Below are positions 8,074-16,703 of a stretch of DNA of 64,000 nt, in pieces (position 1 is the first letter of the stretch; each line of letters opens with the position of its first letter). Both the position numbers and the translations under genes were made by a program. This stretch comes from DASZHJ01 sp035507155 (GTDB lineage Bacteria; Pseudomonadota; Alphaproteobacteria; ATCC43930; CGMCC-115725), in the NCBI GenBank assembly GCA_035507155.1, contig DATJOK010000105.1, positions 6,363 through 70,362 of the forward strand, in the 5' to 3' direction. The notes beneath the pieces are model-generated. The model saw only the letters and a list, made by a program, of their open reading frames with translations. It was not told where the DNA came from and did no database searches.

Positions 8074-9027
8074 ATGGCGCGAATCGTGGTCGTGGGCGCC
8101 GGCGGCTTCATCGGCCGCGCCGTGGTGGCGCGACTAGCCGCCGATGGCGTCGAGGTCGTGGCGGTGGCGCGTCGCCCGATCGAATTCGCGCCGGCGGTTC
8201 GGGCGCTGGCGCTCGGCGATCTCTCGCCGCAAACGACGTGGCAAACGGTCCTGGCAGGTGCACGCGTGGTGATCCATCTCGCCTCGCGCGCCCATGCGCC
8301 GCTGAGCGGCGATCCGGATCCTTGGATCGCCGGCGAGCTGGCGGCGGCGCGGCATCTCGCCTCCGAAGCGATCGCCGCCGGCGTCACGCAAATGATCCTG
8401 CTGAGCTCGATCAAGGTGCATGGCGAGACGACTGCGGCGACGCCATTCCGCGCCGATCAGCCGCTGGCGCCGGCCGATGTCTACGGCCATGCCAAGGCAC
8501 GGCTCGAGACGGCGATGCGCGAGGCGATCGCCGGCAGCGGGACGGCACTCGCGATCATCCGCCCGCCGCTGGTCTACGGGCCGGAGGTCAAGGGCAACTT
8601 CCGGGCCTTGCTGGATCTCGTCCGCCGCGCGCCGGTGCTGCCGCTCGGCGGCATCGCGAACCGGCGAAGCCTCCTCTGCCGCGACAATCTCGTCGATCTC
8701 CTGGCAAGGATCGCCGCCGCACCGGCGCCGGTGACGGGCGCCTACCTCGCACGGGACGACCAGGAAATCGGCACCTCGGAGCTGTTGCGCCGGATCGGGC
8801 GCCATCTCGGCCGCGTGCCGCTTCTGCTGCCCTGTCCGGTTCCGCTGCTGCGGCTCGCCGCGCGCGCGCTCCGCCGGGCCGAGGCGATCGACCGGCTGAC
8901 GCAGTCGCTGCAGGTGGACGACCGGGCGACCCGCGCGGTGCTCGGCTGGCGGCCGCCCGTCGATCTCGATGCCGGGCTTGCTGGCACCTGCCGCTGGTAT
9001 CTGGAACAGGAGAAAGTGGCGCGATGA
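8074..9027 (+). CDS. NAD-dependent 4-reductase/epimerase, WbpV/WreQ-like
   Basis: Short-chain dehydrogenase of 317 residues. It has GAGGFIG at 8-14 for NAD(P), Ser111-Ser112, and the catalytic Tyr137-x3-Lys141 in VYGHAK. Phrases such as SSIKVHGE, IIRPPLVYGPEVKGNF and NRRSLL are typical of the WbpV/WreQ branch, which reduces UDP-4-keto-6-deoxy-GlcNAc to UDP-QuiNAc. Sugar specificity (QuiNAc or FucNAc) is inferred from this branch. An upstream in-frame ATG at 7978 would add 32 residues of poor coding quality; ATG 8074 sits right before the Rossmann strand and is preferred. The stop overlaps the start of the next gene (ATGA). Confidence 0.85.
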   Translation: MARIVVVGAGGFIGRAVVARLAADGVEVVAVARRPIEFAPAVRALALGDLSPQTTWQTVLAGARVVIHLASRAHAPLSGDPDPWIAGELAAARHLASEAIAAGVTQMILLSSIKVHGETTAATPFRADQPLAPADVYGHAKARLETAMREAIAGSGTALAIIRPPLVYGPEVKGNFRALLDLVRRAPVLPLGGIANRRSLLCRDNLVDLLARIAAAPAPVTGAYLARDDQEIGTSELLRRIGRHLGRVPLLLPCPVPLLRLAARALRRAEAIDRLTQSLQVDDRATRAVLGWRPPVDLDAGLAGTCRWYLEQEKVAR

Positions 9028-10262
9028 CGCTGCGCGACGACTGGGCCCGCCCCTCGACCGCCCTCGCGGTTGCCGGCGCGATGATGCCGCCGCTGGCAGC
9101 AGTGGCGCCGCTGGCGCTGGCGCCGCTGCTGCCGATCGCCGCGCTGGTCGCCCTCGCCTTGGGCGGACATCGCGAGCTCTGGCGGCTGCTCTCCGTCCGG
9201 CCGTTGGTGACCCTGCTGCTGCTGCTCGGACTCTGGGGCACCACATCGGCCGCGTGGTCGATCCTGCCCGCCCACAGCTTCCTAGAAGGGCTGCGTTTCC
9301 TCGCCATCTGCGCCGGCGGGCTCGTGCTGCTGGCTGTCGCCGGCGGCCTCGATGGCGACGAGCGCGCGCGAGTCTGGCACGCCTTTCTCGGCGGCTTCTG
9401 CCTCGGGCTTTTCCTGCTCGTCGCTGCCGCGATCGCCCACGCGCTCTGGCATCCGCAGCCGGGCGCCAATGCGCTTGCCCGCTGGCTGCAGCGCTATACC
9501 CGCTTCGATCGTGGCGCCACCACGATGGCGCTGGCGGTCTGGCCGCTGAGCCTCGGCATCGTCGGCCGCCACAAGGTGGTCGGGCTCGCGGCGCTGCTGG
9601 CGGCGACGCTGATCGTCGTCTTCGCGATGGCAAGCCATGCCGCGATGCTGGCCATGCTGGTGGCGCTCGCCGTCTGGCCGGTCGCGCATCTCGTGCCGCG
9701 CACCACCACCGCCGTGCTCGGGGCGGCGCTCATCGCGCTCGCGGCCATGCTGCCCGCGTTCCCGCTCAGCATGGGAATGGTGGCGCACATCCACAATGCG
9801 GTGCCGACCCTGTCGGGCTCGATCATCCACCGCCTGGCGATCTGGCATTTCGCCATCGGCGAGATCGCGCAGCGGCCGCTGCTCGGGTGGGGTCTCGATG
9901 CGGCGCGAGCGCTTCCGGGCGGCAGCGACCTGATCGAGGATCCGCGCGTGCCGGAACTCGCCCGCGCCGGCGCGCTCTGGATGCCGTTGCATCCGCACAA
10001 CGCGATCCTGCAATGGCGGCTCGAGCTCGGGCTGCCCGGCGCTGCACTCTGCACGCTGGTGGTGCTCTGGCTGCTGAGCCGTCTCGCCGGCGCCTCGAGA
10101 GCGGCGCGCTCGCGCGGGCTGGCACTGGTCGCCGGCGCCCTGGTGGTGGCGCTGGTGAGCTACGGCTTCTGGCAGGCGTGGTGGCAGTGCTCGCTCTGGA
10201 TGACGGCGGCACTGGCAGTGGCGCTCGCGGAAGACGAGCCGCCTGCCGCCGACAGCACCTGA
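9024..10262 (+). CDS. O-antigen ligase/polymerase family membrane protein (WaaL/Wzy-like)
   Basis: 412 residues with about ten to twelve transmembrane segments and one larger periplasmic loop between about 260 and 340 that contains the expected HxxxL-type region (WMPLHPHNAILQWRLELGLPGA). That PHN-x-LxxxxExG-like motif is characteristic of the Wzy_C domain of O-antigen ligases and of some polymerases. The start overlaps the reductase stop and the stop overlaps the next gene (TGATG), so three genes form a tightly coupled operon. Ligase and polymerase cannot be separated from the sequence; its place in a biosynthetic operon makes either possible. Confidence 0.82.
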   Translation: MTLRDDWARPSTALAVAGAMMPPLAAVAPLALAPLLPIAALVALALGGHRELWRLLSVRPLVTLLLLLGLWGTTSAAWSILPAHSFLEGLRFLAICAGGLVLLAVAGGLDGDERARVWHAFLGGFCLGLFLLVAAAIAHALWHPQPGANALARWLQRYTRFDRGATTMALAVWPLSLGIVGRHKVVGLAALLAATLIVVFAMASHAAMLAMLVALAVWPVAHLVPRTTTAVLGAALIALAAMLPAFPLSMGMVAHIHNAVPTLSGSIIHRLAIWHFAIGEIAQRPLLGWGLDAARALPGGSDLIEDPRVPELARAGALWMPLHPHNAILQWRLELGLPGAALCTLVVLWLLSRLAGASRAARSRGLALVAGALVVALVSYGFWQAWWQCSLWMTAALAVALAEDEPPAADST

Positions 10263-11404
10263 TGTCGGGCTCGATGAAGCTCATCTACCTCGTCACCGAG
10301 GACTGGTACTTCTGGTCGCATCGGCTGCCGATGGCGCGCGCGGCCAAGGCCGCAGGCTTCGAGGTGGCGATCGCCGCGCGCGTCGAGGCGCATGGCGATC
10401 TGATCCGCGCCGAGGGTTTCGCGCTCCATCCTCTCGCCTGGCGGCGGCGCGACCTCGGACCGCTGGCGGCGTTCCGCGCCATCCTGGAGATCCATCGCCT
10501 CTACCGCCGCGAGCGGCCGGATATCGTGCATCATGTCGCGTTGAAGCCGATGGTCTACGGTGGCGTCGCCGCGCTGCTGGCGCGCGTCCCGGCGATCGTC
10601 AGCAGCCTGACCGGCACCGGCTACGCCTTCGCATCCGCGGACCTCAAAGCGCGACTCATGCGACTTCCGATCACCTTGGTGCTGCGTGCGCTATTGGCGC
10701 GCAGACGGAGCGTGGTGGTGGTGCAGAACGAGGGCCACCGCGAGATGCTGCTGCGCATGGCACCCGACGCCAGCGGGCACGTCGCGATGCTGCGCGGATC
10801 CGGCATCGATACGATGCATTACCAGCCACTGCCGGAGCCGGAACAACGGCCGGTCACCGTGGCTTTCGTCGGTCGCCTGCTCGCCGACAAGGGCGTGCGC
10901 AGCCTGATCGAAGCCTATCGCCTGCTGCGCGGGCGCGGCGTCGCGGTCGCCCTGCTGATCGCCGGTACGCCGGACCCGGAGAACCCGACATCGATCCCGG
11001 ACGAGGAAGTGCACGGCTGGCGCACCCTGCCGGATCTGCGCTGGCTCGGGCAGGTCAGCGACGTGCGCGAGGTCTGGCGACAGGCGCACATCGCCGTGCT
11101 GCCCTCGCTGCACGAGGGGCTGCCCAAGAGCCTGCTGGAGGCCGCCGCCTGCGCGCGCCCGCTCGTCGCCACCGACGTGCCGGGCTGTCGCGAGATCGCG
11201 CGCCCCGACGTCAACGCGTTGCTGGTGCCGGTCGGCGACGCGGCCGCGCTGGCGGACGCGATCCAGCGCCTGGTCGAGGATGCCGCGCTGCGCCGGCGCC
11301 TCGGCGTGGCGAGCCGGCGGCTGGTCGATCCCGACCTGTCCGATGCCACCATCGGCGCTGAAACGGTGGCGCTCTATCGCCGGTTGCTGGACGGAAGGCG
11401 CTAG
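10262..11404 (+). CDS. GT4-family glycosyltransferase
   Basis: A 380-residue GT-B retaining glycosyltransferase acting at the cytoplasmic face on the lipid-linked glycan. The N-terminal acceptor half begins KLIYLVTEDWYFWSHRLPMARAA, a start typical of PglA/WbpT-like enzymes. The donor half carries AFVGRLLADKGVRSLIEAYR and the E-x7-E-type motif region PSLHEGLPKSLLEAAACARPLVATDVPG. ATG 10262 overlaps the upstream TGA; ATG 10274 is a possible alternative. It ends by overlapping the convergent ydcF-like gene through a shared CTAG. Sugar specificity is not predictable. Confidence 0.88.
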   Translation: MSGSMKLIYLVTEDWYFWSHRLPMARAAKAAGFEVAIAARVEAHGDLIRAEGFALHPLAWRRRDLGPLAAFRAILEIHRLYRRERPDIVHHVALKPMVYGGVAALLARVPAIVSSLTGTGYAFASADLKARLMRLPITLVLRALLARRRSVVVVQNEGHREMLLRMAPDASGHVAMLRGSGIDTMHYQPLPEPEQRPVTVAFVGRLLADKGVRSLIEAYRLLRGRGVAVALLIAGTPDPENPTSIPDEEVHGWRTLPDLRWLGQVSDVREVWRQAHIAVLPSLHEGLPKSLLEAAACARPLVATDVPGCREIARPDVNALLVPVGDAAALADAIQRLVEDAALRRRLGVASRRLVDPDLSDATIGAETVALYRRLLDGRR

Positions 11405-12195
11405 GGATTCGCGGGGAAGAGCGCGTCGGTGCGCCCCATCAGCCGATAGGCAACGAGGCCGATCCATTCCTTCACGGCAAGGTTGGCCAGGATGAGCTGC
11501 GGACCGAGCTGAATCTCGTTGCGGGTCCAGAAGTGGCCGGTGGTCTTATAGTCGACGGGATAGGGAGTGACGCTCCAGCCGACGCTCCGGAAGCAGCCAA
11601 GCGCGCGCGGCATGTGCCAGGCGGAGGTAACCAGCAGCCAGGTCTCGCCCGGCTTGGGTTTCACCTCCCGATAAGCGAAGAGCGCATTCTCGTAAGTATT
11701 GCGCGAATGGCTCTCGCGGGTGATCCGCGCAGGGTCGATACCCTCCTCGACCAGGAACCCCGCCATCGCCGCGGCCTCGGTCGAGCCATCCGGGAACAGG
11801 CTCGAGGTCCCGCCATCCACCACGACGCGCGCCGCAGGATAGCGGCGGGCGAGCATCGCCGTGCTGACCATCCGGTCGGCGGCCTGGTTGACCGTCGGAT
11901 GGCCGCGCGCCGCGCTCACCGTCTCGTCGACGCTGCCTCCCAACACGATGATGCCGTCGACGCGTGCCGGCATCGGAGACGGCGCGGCGATGCGGTTCTC
12001 CAGCGGGATCATCAACCATTCGCCCACCGGCAGCACGGCGGTAGCGCAGAGGCCCACCGCGCCGGTAGCCGCCAGCGCCATGCCGACCCGGCGGCGGCCA
12101 AGGCAGAGAAGCAGCAGGCCGGCGACAACGAGGATGAGGAGGAGGTCGCCCGGCGCCACCACGATCCAGAGCAATTTGCTGAGCACGAACATCAT
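11401..12195 (-). CDS. YdcF/ElyC/SanA-family (DUF218) membrane protein
   Basis: 264 residues. Two N-terminal hydrophobic segments (about 4-26 and 34-52) are followed by the DUF218 domain, starting at DGIIVLGGSVDETVS and containing VVDGGTSS, EEGIDPARITRESHSRNTYENA and LLVTSAWHMPRALGCFR. E. coli ElyC and SanA of this family affect envelope integrity and undecaprenyl-phosphate-dependent pathways, but no enzymatic activity is firmly established. Its place between glycan genes fits a role in polyprenyl-linked envelope assembly. The start uses the first of two adjacent ATGs. Confidence 0.85.
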   Translation of the reverse strand: MMFVLSKLLWIVVAPGDLLLILVVAGLLLLCLGRRRVGMALAATGAVGLCATAVLPVGEWLMIPLENRIAAPSPMPARVDGIIVLGGSVDETVSAARGHPTVNQAADRMVSTAMLARRYPAARVVVDGGTSSLFPDGSTEAAAMAGFLVEEGIDPARITRESHSRNTYENALFAYREVKPKPGETWLLVTSAWHMPRALGCFRSVGWSVTPYPVDYKTTGHFWTRNEIQLGPQLILANLAVKEWIGLVAYRLMGRTDALFPANP

Positions 12196-12206
12196 GCGAG
12201 GGGGTC

Positions 12207-12995
12207 TCAGGCGGAAGGCAGCCGTGCGGCGCAGATGATATAGGGCGAAAGCCAGCGCGTCGCCGGCACCCTGAGGATGGAGCGGTCGACGAACCAGAGC
12301 GCGTAGGAGATCCCCATCAACCCGAGACGCAGCAGGCGCTTCACCGGCGAGCGTCCCGCCCCCAGGGTGACCATGCCGAAATTCGAGCAGACGAGGTACT
12401 CGGAGCGAACGTCGATGAGGCCGGCGCGCCGATGCGCCTCGGCGAGGGCCGGCGCATCGAGCACGACATGAATGTCGTAGACCTCGCGGTCCAGCCAGCG
12501 TTGCAGCGTGCCGGCAAGCCCCGCCATGTTGGGGATGACGGTGACGAGGGTGCCACCGGGGCGCAGGAAACGCCGGAACGCCGCAAGGCACTCCGCCGTG
12601 TCCTCGAAGTGCTCCGCAACGCCGAAGGAGATGCCGACATCGAAAGCCTCCAGCAGGCGATCCGGCGGCGCCATGAAATCGGCCTGCACGATCTCGCCGT
12701 CCACGCCGTCGCGCGCCAGCACGGCGGCAGCCTTCTCGCAGCCGCGCGGCGCGTAATCGATGCCGGCGACGCGCATCGCGGCATGCTTGGCGAAATAGGA
12801 AAGCCAGCTCGATTGCGCGCAGCCGAACTCGATGAGGCGCGCGCCGGGCAGCGCCGGAACGAGACGCGAGAGCGCCCGATGGATCTCGTAATAGGAGTGG
12901 TTGCGCAGCGTGTCCCGCTGCGGCTCGACCGGCCGCGGCAGCTCGGCGGGCTGCCAGATCCGCTCCCAATAGTCCTTGCCGACCTTCTCAGCCAT
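12207..12995 (-). CDS. class I SAM-dependent methyltransferase
   Basis: 262 residues with a Rossmann methyltransferase core: motif I is LIEFGCAQSSWLSYFA at about 74-89, then VAGIDYAPRGCEKA, the acidic QADFMAPP and the FGVAEHFED segment. The C-terminal part (SYALWFVDRSILRVPATRW) is hydrophobic and may associate with the membrane. It overlaps the flippase gene by 8 nt and sits 11 bp before the ydcF-like gene, so it probably modifies the polysaccharide or its lipid carrier. Substrate unknown. Confidence 0.82.
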   Translation of the reverse strand: MAEKVGKDYWERIWQPAELPRPVEPQRDTLRNHSYYEIHRALSRLVPALPGARLIEFGCAQSSWLSYFAKHAAMRVAGIDYAPRGCEKAAAVLARDGVDGEIVQADFMAPPDRLLEAFDVGISFGVAEHFEDTAECLAAFRRFLRPGGTLVTVIPNMAGLAGTLQRWLDREVYDIHVVLDAPALAEAHRRAGLIDVRSEYLVCSNFGMVTLGAGRSPVKRLLRLGLMGISYALWFVDRSILRVPATRWLSPYIICAARLPSA

Positions 12996-14379
12996 GCTGG
13001 CGGCGGCGCAGCTGCGCGAAGCAGAAGAACAGGAGATAGACGAGCGCCGCCGCGTAAATGACGCTGGTCGAGAGCGCGATTCCCGCGAGGCCCAGGGGTC
13101 CGATCAGGAGATAGTTGAGGACGAGCTTCAGAATCAGGCTCAGCACGGCGCTCCACAGCAGAATGTCGGTCCGGCGCAAAGCCGATATGACCTGAATCAG
13201 GATCACGGCGCCGAGGCTGAAGGGGACCTGGGCGGCAAGATAACGCACCACCTCGCCTACCGCCATGCCGTCCGCGGCGGTGAAGGCGCCGCGGTGAAAC
13301 ACCAGCGCGACCACCGACGGCGCGAAGACGATCAGCGCGACCGTGAGAGGTATGGTGACGAGGGCAATATAGCGGAGATAGACCACCACCATGTGCCCGA
13401 GCGCCGGCCATTGGCGGGTCGTCGCCATCTCCGACGCGTAAGGCAGTGCCGCGGTACCGAGGGTGCCGCCGGCGACCAGGACCGGGAGCAGCACGAGCAG
13501 ATTGGCGTAGTAAAGCACCGATATCGATGCCGGCGAGAGCGTCGCCGCCATGCTCTGGTCGACGAAAGTGGTGGCGCCGAGAACAGCGCTGCCGACGATC
13601 ATCGGCAGGAACTGCCGCACGAGTTGGCGGATTTCCGGAAGGTAGCCGGGCCAGCGCGGCCGGATCGCCACTCCCGCCGCGCGCACGGCGACGGCGATGA
13701 TCGCAGTCTCCACCACGGCGCCGAGCGTCATCGTCCAGGCCAGCGCCTCGACGCCGGCACCGCGGATCGTGAGAAGCACGGCGGCGGTCAGCAGCGGCGT
13801 CAAGGCGGGCGTCAGGCCGGGCAGCACGAAGACGCGGCAGGCATTGAGCGTGGCGCCCCAGAGCGCGGCGAGCCCTCGCAGCAGGGTATAGGGACCAAGG
13901 ATCAGCAGAAGACCCATGGCCAGCTGCCGGTCGCCCGGGCTGAACTTCGCGGCGGCGGATTGGAGATAGAGCGGGAAGAGCGCGATCACCGGCACCGCAA
14001 GGGCGATCAGCAGGCCAGCCACCAGGATCACCGCGGCGCCGAGCAGGCGTGCGGCGGTCGCGATTCCGCCGTCCTCGCGCGCATGGACAAAGGCGGGAAC
14101 GAAGGCGGCCGGCAGCGCACCGCTGAAAGCCTGCGCGATATAGGTCGGAATCACCGCCGCCAGCAGGAAGGCGCCGAGCTGCGGACTGGTGCCGAGAGCA
14201 TAAGCGACGACGAGCTCGCGGATGACGAAGGCGCCGCGCGCCAGCACCGTGGCGCCGCCGACGCGCATGCTCGCGGCAAGAATGCGGCGATTGGGCGACC
14301 CCTGGGCCCAGCTCCTCATTCCGGCAGCCAGCAGCGCCGCTCGGCGCCAAGCGGAGGGCGTCTCCGTCCCCCGGCTCAC
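12988..14379 (-). CDS. MurJ/Wzx-like polysaccharide flippase (MOP superfamily)
   Basis: A 463-residue membrane protein with 12-14 predicted helices that probably flips an undecaprenyl-linked oligosaccharide across the inner membrane. The N-terminal region (GGATVLARGAFVIRELVVAYALGTSPQLGAF then PAAFVPAFVHARE) resembles MviN/MurJ more than classical Wzx. Its location within a glycan operon suggests a dedicated oligosaccharide flippase; the housekeeping murJ should be elsewhere. GTG start 14379 overlaps the upstream TGA (GTGA), so it is coupled to the glycosyltransferase before it. Confidence 0.83.
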   Translation of the reverse strand: MSRGTETPSAWRRAALLAAGMRSWAQGSPNRRILAASMRVGGATVLARGAFVIRELVVAYALGTSPQLGAFLLAAVIPTYIAQAFSGALPAAFVPAFVHAREDGGIATAARLLGAAVILVAGLLIALAVPVIALFPLYLQSAAAKFSPGDRQLAMGLLLILGPYTLLRGLAALWGATLNACRVFVLPGLTPALTPLLTAAVLLTIRGAGVEALAWTMTLGAVVETAIIAVAVRAAGVAIRPRWPGYLPEIRQLVRQFLPMIVGSAVLGATTFVDQSMAATLSPASISVLYYANLLVLLPVLVAGGTLGTAALPYASEMATTRQWPALGHMVVVYLRYIALVTIPLTVALIVFAPSVVALVFHRGAFTAADGMAVGEVVRYLAAQVPFSLGAVILIQVISALRRTDILLWSAVLSLILKLVLNYLLIGPLGLAGIALSTSVIYAAALVYLLFFCFAQLRRRQHG

Positions 14380-15545
14380 GGCGGATCACGCGTGGCGGTC
14401 ATCGACGACCGCGTGATCCGTTGCCGATAGAGCGCGAGATACCGCTCGGCGATCGCCGGCAGCGAATAATCCGTCTCGATCCGCCGGCGCGCCGCGGCGC
14501 CAAGCTCGTGGCGCCGCGCCGGGCCGGCACCAAGAAGCTCGCCCAGCGCCCGCGCCAGCGCATCAGGATCCCGCGCCGGTACGACGATGCCGGTCGCGCC
14601 GACGATCCGGGCGCTGTCGCCGACGTCGGTCACCACGCAAGGCACGCCGCACGCCATCGCCTCGCCGATGACATTCGCGAAACCCTCGCCGCGCGCCGAG
14701 GCGGAGCAGGCGACGTCGAGGGCCGCCGTGAGCTCCGGCATGTCGGAGCGCTCGCCGAGCAGCAGCACATTGGGCTGCAACCCGCGCTCGGCGATCACCC
14801 GCGCCAAGGCCGGCTCATTGGCGTCCACTCCCTTGCCCACCAGGAGAAAGCGGACAGCCGGGTGCGCGCCGGCCAGGGCGGCCGCGGCCTGCAGAAAACC
14901 TCGGTGGTCCTTCATGGGATGGAAGCGGGCGAAAAGTCCGATCACGACCGCATCCTGCTCGATGCCGAGCGCCGCCCGCACCCGCTGTCGCGCGGCCTCC
15001 GAGGGCCGGAAGACTTCGCAATCGAAGCCGTTGGGAATGACGACGCGGCGGCTCGCCCTGTAGCCGAGCGCCTCATGCTGCACGGCACTGGTTTCGCTGT
15101 TGTAGATGACGGCCGCGGCGCGCCACGAGAGTCGCGCTCCGAGGCGGATGGCGGCGGCGGTGGTCCGGCGCTCGGCGCCGATGTCATAGAGGGACTGCCG
15201 GATGCTCCACAGCACCGGCACGCGGCGCTGCATGCCCAGCCTCGCGAGGCTCGCCGCCAGATTGCCGTGATACATCCAGCCCTGGACGAGGTCGGCGCCG
15301 AAGCGGCGCGCAAAGCGCAGCAGCGTCAGCGCAGCGATCGGATTGGGCATCACGCGGGTGAGCCCAAGGCCCAGCACGGGAACGCCGAGCGCCTCGATGC
15401 GCGGTCCCAGCGTACCCTTGCTGCCGAGCGAAACCACCGCGGAGCTCGCCACCGATGCGCCGGCGGACAGCAGCTTCAGCAGCATCATCTCCGCGCCGCC
15501 GGTATCGAGGCCCGTGATCACATGCAGAATGCGCACGATCGCCAA
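14376..15545 (-). CDS. GT4-family glycosyltransferase
   Basis: 389 residues, GT-B fold. The N-terminal MAIVRILHVITGLDTGGAE is a typical acceptor-domain start with the glycine-rich GGAE loop. The donor domain shows VIGLFARFHPMKDHRGFLQAAA, LLGERSDMPELTAALDVACSASARGEGFANVIGEAMACGVPCVVTDVGD, which includes the E-x7-E-type nucleotide-sugar motif. The start appears to be TTG 15545 behind GGGGTGGA, with GTG 15536 as an alternative. It is cotranscribed with flippase, methyltransferase and ydcF-like genes downstream. Confidence 0.88.
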   Translation of the reverse strand: MAIVRILHVITGLDTGGAEMMLLKLLSAGASVASSAVVSLGSKGTLGPRIEALGVPVLGLGLTRVMPNPIAALTLLRFARRFGADLVQGWMYHGNLAASLARLGMQRRVPVLWSIRQSLYDIGAERRTTAAAIRLGARLSWRAAAVIYNSETSAVQHEALGYRASRRVVIPNGFDCEVFRPSEAARQRVRAALGIEQDAVVIGLFARFHPMKDHRGFLQAAAALAGAHPAVRFLLVGKGVDANEPALARVIAERGLQPNVLLLGERSDMPELTAALDVACSASARGEGFANVIGEAMACGVPCVVTDVGDSARIVGATGIVVPARDPDALARALGELLGAGPARRHELGAAARRRIETDYSLPAIAERYLALYRQRITRSSMTATRDPP

Positions 15546-15582
15546 TCCACCCCGATCGCGACAGGCGGCGTGCCGGGATCGC

Positions 15583-16560
15583 TCACCGCGCGGCCGGCCG
15601 CTCCGCGACGCCGATCATCATGCCGTAGGTGCCCCGGGCCAGCTGCCAGCGCTCGAACAGCTTGCTGACCACACGATCGACCGCCGCCAGAGGATGCGTC
15701 AGCGCATAGCGCAGATTGTGCAGCGGGCTCACCGCCTTGGCACTCGCATCGGCGAGACCCAGGCGGCGAAGATAGGCGTTGCGCGCCTCCGGCAGGTCCT
15801 CCCAGCGCAGCGCGCGGCCGCGCAGCCAGCAACTGAACAGGTGATAAGTGACATTGGAGGGAATCATCTCGTAGACCTCGCGGCTCTGCGCCAGCTCGCG
15901 CAAGCGGAGCCCGGCGGTCTCGGAGTAGCGCCGCAGCGTCTCGGCGGTGAAGAAATAGAGATGCCGCGGCACATCCTCCCGGAAGAGGGCGCGCGACGAA
16001 AGGCTGTCGAAATTCGGCACCAGGAACACGAAGCGGCCACCCGGCCTCAGCACTTGCGCCGCCTTCCTGAAATACGCCATCGGATCGTGCACGTGCTCCA
16101 GCACGCCCCAGGCGGTCACCGCGTCGTAGCGCGGCCCGTCGATCGGGGCGGCGGAAAACTCCGACCGATAGACCGGAAAATCCGCAATCGCGGCGGCGTT
16201 TGGCGACAGCTCGACGCCCTCGACATCCCAGCCCCTCGCCTTCATGAAGCGCGGAAAGTCGCCGTTGGCGCAGCCGACATCGAGCAGCCGCGGGACACCA
16301 GTCACGCCGGCGACGGGGAGAAAGCGCGCCTCGGCCGCATAGCGTTGGGCATGCGCCGGATCGTTGAAGGACGAGAAGAAGGCGGCGGGATAGTATTCCG
16401 CCATCTCCGAGATGGTGGGACGCGGATTGACGAAGCCGAGCCCGCATTGCAGGCACTCGACCACGTCGAACCAGCGATCGGGAAAGAAGAGCGCATCGGG
16501 TTGCCGGTAAACGAATCGCGAGCGATCTCCGCCACAGAGATTGCAGACAACTTTTTCCAT
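15583..16560 (-). CDS. zinc-ribbon-bearing class I SAM methyltransferase
   Basis: 325 residues from ATG 16560, chosen because GAGGA lies 4 nt upstream; a longer frame to 16677 has no such signal. The N-terminus carries a Cys4 knuckle (VCNLCGG ... VECLQCGLGFVNPRP), typical of the methyltransferases that accompany sugar or glycan biosynthesis. The SAM domain starts at LLDVGCANGDFPRFM and contains AWGVLEHVHDPMAYFRKAAQVLRPGG. In this operon O- or C-methylation of a sugar is likely. It leads the minus-strand operon running to 11401. Confidence 0.86.
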   Translation of the reverse strand: MEKVVCNLCGGDRSRFVYRQPDALFFPDRWFDVVECLQCGLGFVNPRPTISEMAEYYPAAFFSSFNDPAHAQRYAAEARFLPVAGVTGVPRLLDVGCANGDFPRFMKARGWDVEGVELSPNAAAIADFPVYRSEFSAAPIDGPRYDAVTAWGVLEHVHDPMAYFRKAAQVLRPGGRFVFLVPNFDSLSSRALFREDVPRHLYFFTAETLRRYSETAGLRLRELAQSREVYEMIPSNVTYHLFSCWLRGRALRWEDLPEARNAYLRRLGLADASAKAVSPLHNLRYALTHPLAAVDRVVSKLFERWQLARGTYGMMIGVAERPAAR

Positions 16561-16578
16561 CCATTCCTCGCGGCGCGG

Positions 16579-16607
16579 ATTTCGCAGCTTTCGTAAGGTG
16601 TTGTCAA
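16579..16607 (-). promoter_or_regulatory. sigma70-like promoter for the 15583-16560 methyltransferase operon
   Basis: On the minus strand, a perfect -35 TTGACA (16607-16602) is followed after 17 nt by CGAAAT (16584-16579), a weaker -10. The ATG at 16560 lies 18 nt further on. The same divergent spacer has an 8-bp direct repeat CGTAAGGT at 16592-16599 (inside the promoter spacer) and 16660-16667 (towards the capD-like gene), which could be a regulator binding site. Confidence 0.5.
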
Positions 16608-16703
16608 CCGGCTGAACCGGCGTGAGGACGCTTTCGGGTTGCCGCCGCCCCGGGCGTTGCGTAAGGTCCGGCCGCACCCGATCGGAGATCGGCGACGAAG
16701 CCC

